In this document: positions 58,382 through 64,000 of the stretch, piece by piece | Numbering within the stretch: the stretch's first letter is position 1 | How the letters are laid out: every line of letters starts with the position of its first letter | Assembly (NCBI GenBank): GCA_963965975.1 | Contig: OZ014411.1 | Coordinates: 8,061,501 to 8,125,500 of the forward strand | Origin: Xestospongia bergquistia | Lineage: Eukaryota; Porifera; Demospongiae; Haplosclerida; Petrosiidae | Direction: 5' to 3' | DNA length: 64,000 nt | Position numbers and translations under genes: made by a program | Notes under the pieces: generated by a model | What the model was told of the DNA's origin: nothing | What the model saw: the letters and a program-made list of their open reading frames with translations, nothing else | The model's database searches: none

Positions 58382-58458
58382 TTGTATCCTGAGAATCAGT
58401 TTTGGGTTAAGGATACTATTATTGGCTGTGTAGTCCGAAGTGGTCGTTGATCTTCAAG

Positions 58459-61400
58459 ATGGCATTTTTTTATCAACCTGAACCTCTTACTAGATCAGAC
58501 AAAACGAAACGTACAGAATTTGATTTGGCCTTACAACCACGTCAGACGATTGCTGCTATCGATTTCGGAACTACCTTCGTCTCTCTGTCATATACAACTA
58601 GAGGAGATGACAAAGTCAATACACTCAAACTTCATAGTACATTTGAGAGAGTACCAAATGCTATATTGTTAAAAAAAGTTCCTGGAAATAAATGTGTAGT
58701 GGAAGACTTTGGATCAAAAGCTCAGGCATCATATTGTAAAATTCGACCTAGCGAACAACAAAATTATATTTATTTTGAGAGAATTAAAATGCTCTTGGAA
58801 AGAGATGAGGTTAGTACTGTTCTCATTGTTAGTCTTACAGTAGTTATCCATACATCACCAAATCAGTCAGTGATACCATTGTAGTAATTGATACATATAT
58901 GACAAAATTATATAACCATATCATAACCAATCATCTTTTAACTTGAGTTACTCTGTAGAACTTGATTGCATGGTTTAACCAATACATTGGTTATAGCGGT
59001 TGTTTGTATGTAGCAAATTGTTTGCTTAATTCCTAAAAATTATCAGATTGACTAAACGTTCCTAATGTAACGTCAATCCTGTATACATCAATAATGTAAA
59101 CAATATGAAGTTGACTTTCAGTTCAGGTCAACTTGATACATATATGACAAAACTATATAACCATATATTAGTTAAATGAACCACTTAATTTAATATTGAT
59201 ATAATTTCCTTTATTACCAAGTATATACTTAAGTAGAGTGTGTGCAAATAACTGTTACTAAGTGACCTTTAATGGGGACTTTTATAGTCTGTTATTTTAG
59301 CACCACAGTTATTTAAGTGTCATTCAGTGTAACACAACATATATGTATAAACTATGTATTTGTGTACACATACTCTGTTTGTTGGCACTTTTGGTATGTT
59401 GCTCCAATTATACAATTCTAAACCAGTAATAAAACTTTTTAGACCAAAGATTTCATCAATACTAAGCTGACTACATGCAATAAATCTTTTGTAACCATCA
59501 CTATTAAAATGGATTAGTAGTAGATTTAACCAAGCCATGATTATTTGGATTACAAACACAAAAGAGCAAGATTAGTAAACATCACATTCTGTCATTACTA
59601 AAATATATTGATGACAGTGTCTACTCTTAAAGCTGTTTAACATCTTGTTAGTTGGAAAATTTCATAGATGCTTCATGCTAAGTATATGAATGAGGTATGC
59701 TGCTATATTATCTGTATATATTATAAAAAGTGATTGGTTAGTTTAACTAACCCATTGTCATTTTTGTTGCAAGTAGTACATAAATGAAATATAGTGAACA
59801 CCACTCTGTGCATTTTGTAATTACTAATATATTAAAGTTTCCTAGACATTAATAATAGATACAATTGGTATAAACAGAAATAAGCAACAGATTTCCCTAT
59901 TAAGGAAAGGCAACAGATGCTTAACCCTTCATTGTTACTACAGTGTAAATGTAAGAAGGAAACAGACTACATACAGTTGTTATGTCTAATGACATACTAT
60001 ACAAAATCTCATAACTGACAATATCAATAAATAACTTATCATTAGTAAGTTAATAATTAGAATAGAGCCGTATTTCTCAGTATATCAGTATGTATGTAAT
60101 AATTACAGAATGAAAGTGACAAAAGATTGGTTAAATTAACCAATCCATTTTACAGTGCATATGATTTGCTATTTCATTCTGTGTATGATAAGGAATGTCA
60201 CTATGAACATAGCTCCATACTACACATACTTATGTCCTTTACTTTGTTTAAGTGCTTACTTAAGTATATAGATATTGTTAGTTTGTAATGACAGTATTTC
60301 TGGTAGTCTGTAGATCGTAATACTACAATCAAGGCATTCAATGGTGGTGACTACTTTCTAGTTGAAGTTATAGCATTCATATTGAAATATTTGAAAGATC
60401 TACTATTGGCCAGACTCACAGACGGGATCCGTTCACTTCAATCCACTGACTTTGACTGGGTGATTACTGTACCAGCTATTTGGAAAGCAAGAGCAAAGAG
60501 AATGATGAGAGAAGCTGCTTATCTGGTAAGTATCTTTCAAATAAATGTTTATAGTTTCATAAGACTTGAAGAGTTATCTCTTAACTAATAATGTATGTCA
60601 TCTTTTTACTTTAATAGTTATATTTATACCAAATAGTTAAGGAAAATTGTTATTATTATAACTTATTTACATCATACAGGCTTGTTTAATGTCTAATAAA
60701 ACAGGAATTACTAGTTTCACTACTGTTGGACGAGGGCTACCAAGACCACCTGAAGACAACCCAGAAAGATTAACTTTAGCTCTTGAACCTGAAGTAGCTG
60801 CTATATATGCTCAAAACTACACTAAGAATGTTGTGTCAGTATCTCCACCTAAACGTTATATGGTCATAGATATTGGAGGTGGTACTGTAGATATCACAGT
60901 ACAAGATCAAAGAGCTGATAAAGTCAGTGTAGTCCTTACACCAATTGGAAATGCCTGGGGTGGAACAACAGTTAATAAAGCCTTTTCCAATATGTTAGGA
61001 GAAATTGTTGGTGAAAAAGAGTTTGAAGGCTTTTTAAGTAGAAAGGGTGTCCACAAAGCCATCTTGAACAAACTCTTGTATTCTGAATTTGAAGAGGAAA
61101 AGAAGAAGTTTGGTGACAAGTACAAAGCTGTTTCAACAGCTTCTGATGAGCTGATCATTGACCTTCCATCATCTTTTGTTGATTACTATGGTGATAAGAT
61201 TAGAGCTGGAGTACGTCGAATGGAAGGAGTGGAGTTTGAAGATGATGCCTTGTACATTAAATATGGTCATGTAGAAAAGAGACTGTTTCAACCAACAATT
61301 GATGGCATTGTCAAATGTACAATTACTGCTTTTGAGGAACTAGAAGAAAGAGTAGATACTATATATCTTGTAGGTGGATTTGGTGGATGCCAGTATATTT

Positions 61401-61993
61401 ATAAAAAGTTAGAAGAAGCTATAAGACATTATCATAGAGTACATTATGACAAAATTGTTTGTCCTGAGCATCCTAATCTTGCTATTGCTACCGGAGCAGT
61501 TATGTGGCGTAAAAATCCTGGTGTGGTAGAATCTCGTAAAGCTGATGCCACCTATGGAATAGCCGTGTCTATTCCTTTTAAGGATGGTGAACATGAAGAA
61601 TACTATCGATATTATAATGAAGAACAGCAGCAATATAAATGTGATAATGTATTTTGTGTGTTTCTTGAAAAAGGCGAGCTAGCAAAAGCTGATGAGATTT
61701 TCACAACTGATCTAACACCTGCCTATCAGCACATGACTACTATGTCTCTCACAATCTACACAACTCCAAATTTAGGAGTACAGTATGTAGAAGATGAAGA
61801 AGGAAGAGCAACTGTCCGAAAAATAGGTGAATTAGTAATTGATATACCCAACCCTGATAATCTTCCAAGGGAAGAACGTCGTGTTGATGTTACAATGGAT
61901 TTTAGTAGTACAGAAATACAAGCTAAAGCCAAATATCGTGTGAATGGGCAAGAAATTAAAACTGTTTGTGATTTTTTGTCTGCACAAATATAG
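58459..61993 (+). CDS. HSPA12-like Hsp70-family ATPase, intact, 3 exons
   Basis: Codes for 627 residues: exon 1 58459-58809 (117 codons), exon 2 60307-60525 (73), exon 3 60680-61993 (437 plus stop). Introns are 1497 and 154 bp, both phase 0 (GTTAGT...GTAG, GTAAGT...ACAG). The start is the ATG giving MAFFYQPEPLTRSD. Residues 35-39 are DFGTT, 168-190 the WVITVPAIWKARAK block, 254-261 DIGGGTVD, and 421-426 VGGFGG within DTIYLVGGFGGCQYIYKK. The tail is MDFSSTEIQAKAKYRVNGQE. It is the only intact member of the 45083/50651/58459 trio, and its post-adenosine block (DLTPAYQHMTTMSLTIYTTP, acidic VEDEEGRA) differs from both broken siblings. HSPA12-branch ATPase without a separate substrate-binding domain; client unknown; a CRE site lies upstream. 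Confidence 0.93.
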
Positions 61994-62499
61994 ATTTGTC
62001 ATGACGATATTAATTTAAATACACTTTTATAATAGATTGATTGTTTTAATTGATTGATCATTTGGGTTGCAAAGTGCATTATTATTAGAAGACATATGCT
62101 GTTTTGATTACTAATTGTTATGGAATTGACAGTTCATGTACATTATAAATATAAGGCACATGATAGAAGTGCTTATATGGGGATGGCTAGATTGTCTATT
62201 GAATTATATTAGCAAAAAACACAGAATATCTTATCAAAAACAGATCAGAGTACCTCAATACTTGCCTGTCTTCCTTCCTAACATAATGTACATGTTGTGA
62301 CTGATTAACAGGCTGAAGCATATGAAAGCTTGCTGAATTGTAATGTCTTTTCTTCTTTTGTATAACTCAATAAGTGAAACAAGATTTGACATTATTTTCA
62401 CAGATGCAACATGATCTGGAGAGAACTATTTGCTTTTGTATCTCACATTTTCAGCGCTTTTGAAATGAAACTAAGTAACTCCAGCAGATTACTATACTC

Positions 62500-62845
62500 T
62501 TGAGAAGCCATCTTATGAATAATTAATATTATTGGCAGAAACAGATGCGAAGGAGAATATTAAAAATATAGTCTTCTTTGATATAGACTATTTCCTGCTG
62601 TGATGTTCAACTTGAAAAGTACCAAGAATATTATTGTATGACTGATAAAAAGATCACCATTAGCTAAGGAATTAGCTACCCTTATTAGATTCATAACTCC
62701 CAAAGGATGGTTTCACTTTAATTGTTTGCCATTTGGTATTCGAAAGAGAAATATGTTTTAGTTGGATTGGAAAGAGTAGTGTGCCACATGGATGATGCTA
62801 TAGTGTTTAGTAAAGATAAAGAAGAGCTGTTGTTATAAGCTCTTG
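62500..62845 (+). mobile_element. Ty3/gypsy-like reverse transcriptase relic
   Basis: Near 62658 the plus strand reads LAKELATLIRFITPKGWFHF, then NCLPFGI. After a frameshift, LVGLERVVCHMDDAIVFSKD and KEEL follow. This is the ITPxGxxxFxxLPFGI...YMDD-type core of LTR retrotransposon reverse transcriptases. Its 5' and 3' domains and any LTR are missing. Inactive. Confidence 0.75.
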
Positions 62846-62869
62846 TTACTTACTAGCTTTTTGCTAGTT

Positions 62870-63960
62870 TCTATTAGAGTTATAAGTTCTTCTGCACGAC
62901 TCATTCTCCGAGTCTAACATTAAGTCTTTTACCTCTTGGTTCTTTGTTTGTTGGCAGAATCATTGTGTTTCCTCTTGTCCATCTCGCCATCAAAGATTCT
63001 TACCTAAAACTAAGCATGCTCATGGTGGTGATATTGTTGTCTGTAAAATCTCACTTTATTACTTCCAAAGTACATGTTACTCCTAAAATTGAATTTCTTC
63101 TCCTATCTATTAAGCTTAACCATTGCTCATTTTCAATTGGCACTTACTACCGACCCCATCTTCATCTGATGATCTGGATCATTTATTTGATGAGCTCACA
63201 TATCTCAATCACTCCATTCTTTCTAATCTTATCCTTTTAGATAATTTCAACATTAATATCTATTGTACTTCATCCTTTAAGACTAAACTGGATGTCATAT
63301 CTGACACTTTTGATCTTAAGCATATTGTTAATGCTCCCATTTATTTTTCTCACATTGATACACCATCCACTATTGATCTTGTTTTTCTCCCATCTATTTT
63401 CTCCCATCTAATTTTTTCCCATCTAACACTGATGCTCCTTCTCGTACTATTCTTTCTCCTGTCTCTTCTTCAGACAATTTCTCTACTCTTTTCTCTCTTC
63501 CCACTGAATCTGTTAACAGTCCTCCCCTTCTCCTCATCGCAAGGTCTGGATGTACCATCTCGCTGACTTTGAGTGTTGTAATGCTCTCCTCTGATCCATT
63601 GACTGCTTCCTGGGGCCATTTTTAAAGAGCTTTTCCTCTGCATTATGACCACCACTGTCCCTAGCAAACTTGTTCCCCCTACCTTCTCTTCTACCAAAAG
63701 AACTTGTTCTCCTTTTCTTTGGGTCAAATACTGTTCCCTATTGTAACAAGACTCTTGTTTACCTTATACATCTAAAATTCAAATTCTTTCATAATTTACT
63801 CAATTCCCTCTTGCTCCAAACCTGTGTTCATTCCCTCCCTTATCCATAATGCTTCTCCAGTAGCTTTATTCTCTTCTAAAGTAGATGTTTTAAATCAACA
63901 CTTCTTCTGCTTCAACAAGTCAACTGAGGGAGATGTATTGTATTAGTGATATAAATCTAA
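62870..63960 (+). mobile_element. LINE endonuclease relic (CR1/jockey-like)
   Basis: Plus-strand coding in two overlapping frames. IEFLLLSIKLNHCSFSIGTY and YRPPSSSDDLDHLFDEL are followed by LILLDNFNINIY (the LLGDFN motif, altered). Then come FDLKHIVNAPIYFSHIDTPS and TIDLVFLP, the end of an apurinic-like endonuclease domain of non-LTR elements. Downstream to about 63960 is the degraded linker toward the reverse transcriptase (KVDVLNQHFFCFNKSTEGD-like). Frameshifted and truncated; the right end may continue outside the window. Base composition is C/T-rich compared with the neighbours. Confidence 0.75.
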
Positions 63961-64000
63961 TTGAACCAGCTGACAAAAACATCCTTACATGCATATTATG

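Overview
This window is eukaryotic DNA, AT-rich, with short spliced genes (canonical GT...AG introns, some only 48-60 bp), many decayed paralogues and transposon debris. There are no operons or ribosome binding sites. Dense lineage-specific HSPA12 (atypical Hsp70) paralogues, very short introns, an ankyrin/membrane gene fragment and KDZ-like transposase relics suggest an invertebrate, most plausibly a demosponge. That taxonomic call is an inference.

Nearly everything recognisable belongs to one family. At least 23 loci are whole copies, broken copies or fragments of an HSPA12-like, actin-fold ATPase gene. Intact copies share one architecture: exon 1 (about 110-117 codons, phosphate-1 motif DFGTT), exon 2 (73 codons, ending in a WVITVPAIWKARAKRMMREA-type stretch) and exon 3 (about 438-453 codons, phosphate-2 DIGGGTVD and adenosine VGGFGG motifs). 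Both introns are phase 0. Products are 623-638 residues with no signal peptide or membrane segment and no separate Hsp70 substrate-binding domain, as in HSPA12A/B.

Layout. From 1 to about 36.1 kb the copies run on the minus strand: five intact genes (3611-5743, 7264-10449, 15522-18727, 23792-28326, 29888-32038) among pseudogenes and orphan exons. The block at about 7.0-14.9 kb is a tandem duplicate of 15.3-22.9 kb. A fragment of an ankyrin-repeat/transmembrane gene lies at 12952-13497. From 36.1 to 38.4 kb is a repeat-rich strand switch. From 38.4 to 62.0 kb the copies run on the plus strand: one divergent intact gene (38452-41886), then three close relatives (45083-48437 with a single nonsense codon, 50651-54396 with nonsense and frameshift, 58459-61993 intact). 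Each of the three is preceded by the same degraded KDZ-like transposase relic and a relic of the divergent gene, so this half grew by duplicating a block of several kb. From 62.5 to 64 kb there is a Ty3/gypsy reverse transcriptase relic and a LINE endonuclease relic.

Three sequence subfamilies are visible (3.6/29.9 kb type; 7.3/15.5/23.8 kb type; 47/53/61 kb type) plus the divergent 38.5 kb gene. They differ mainly in a block of about 60-70 residues after the adenosine motif, while the nucleotide-binding core is nearly invariant. Several insertions can be dated against paralogous empty sites: a 504-bp TIR element at 23161, a 535-bp TIR element with an 8-bp target duplication at 52085, and a 48-bp perfect palindrome with a 9-bp duplication at 12354. 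I found no tRNA, rRNA or CRISPR.
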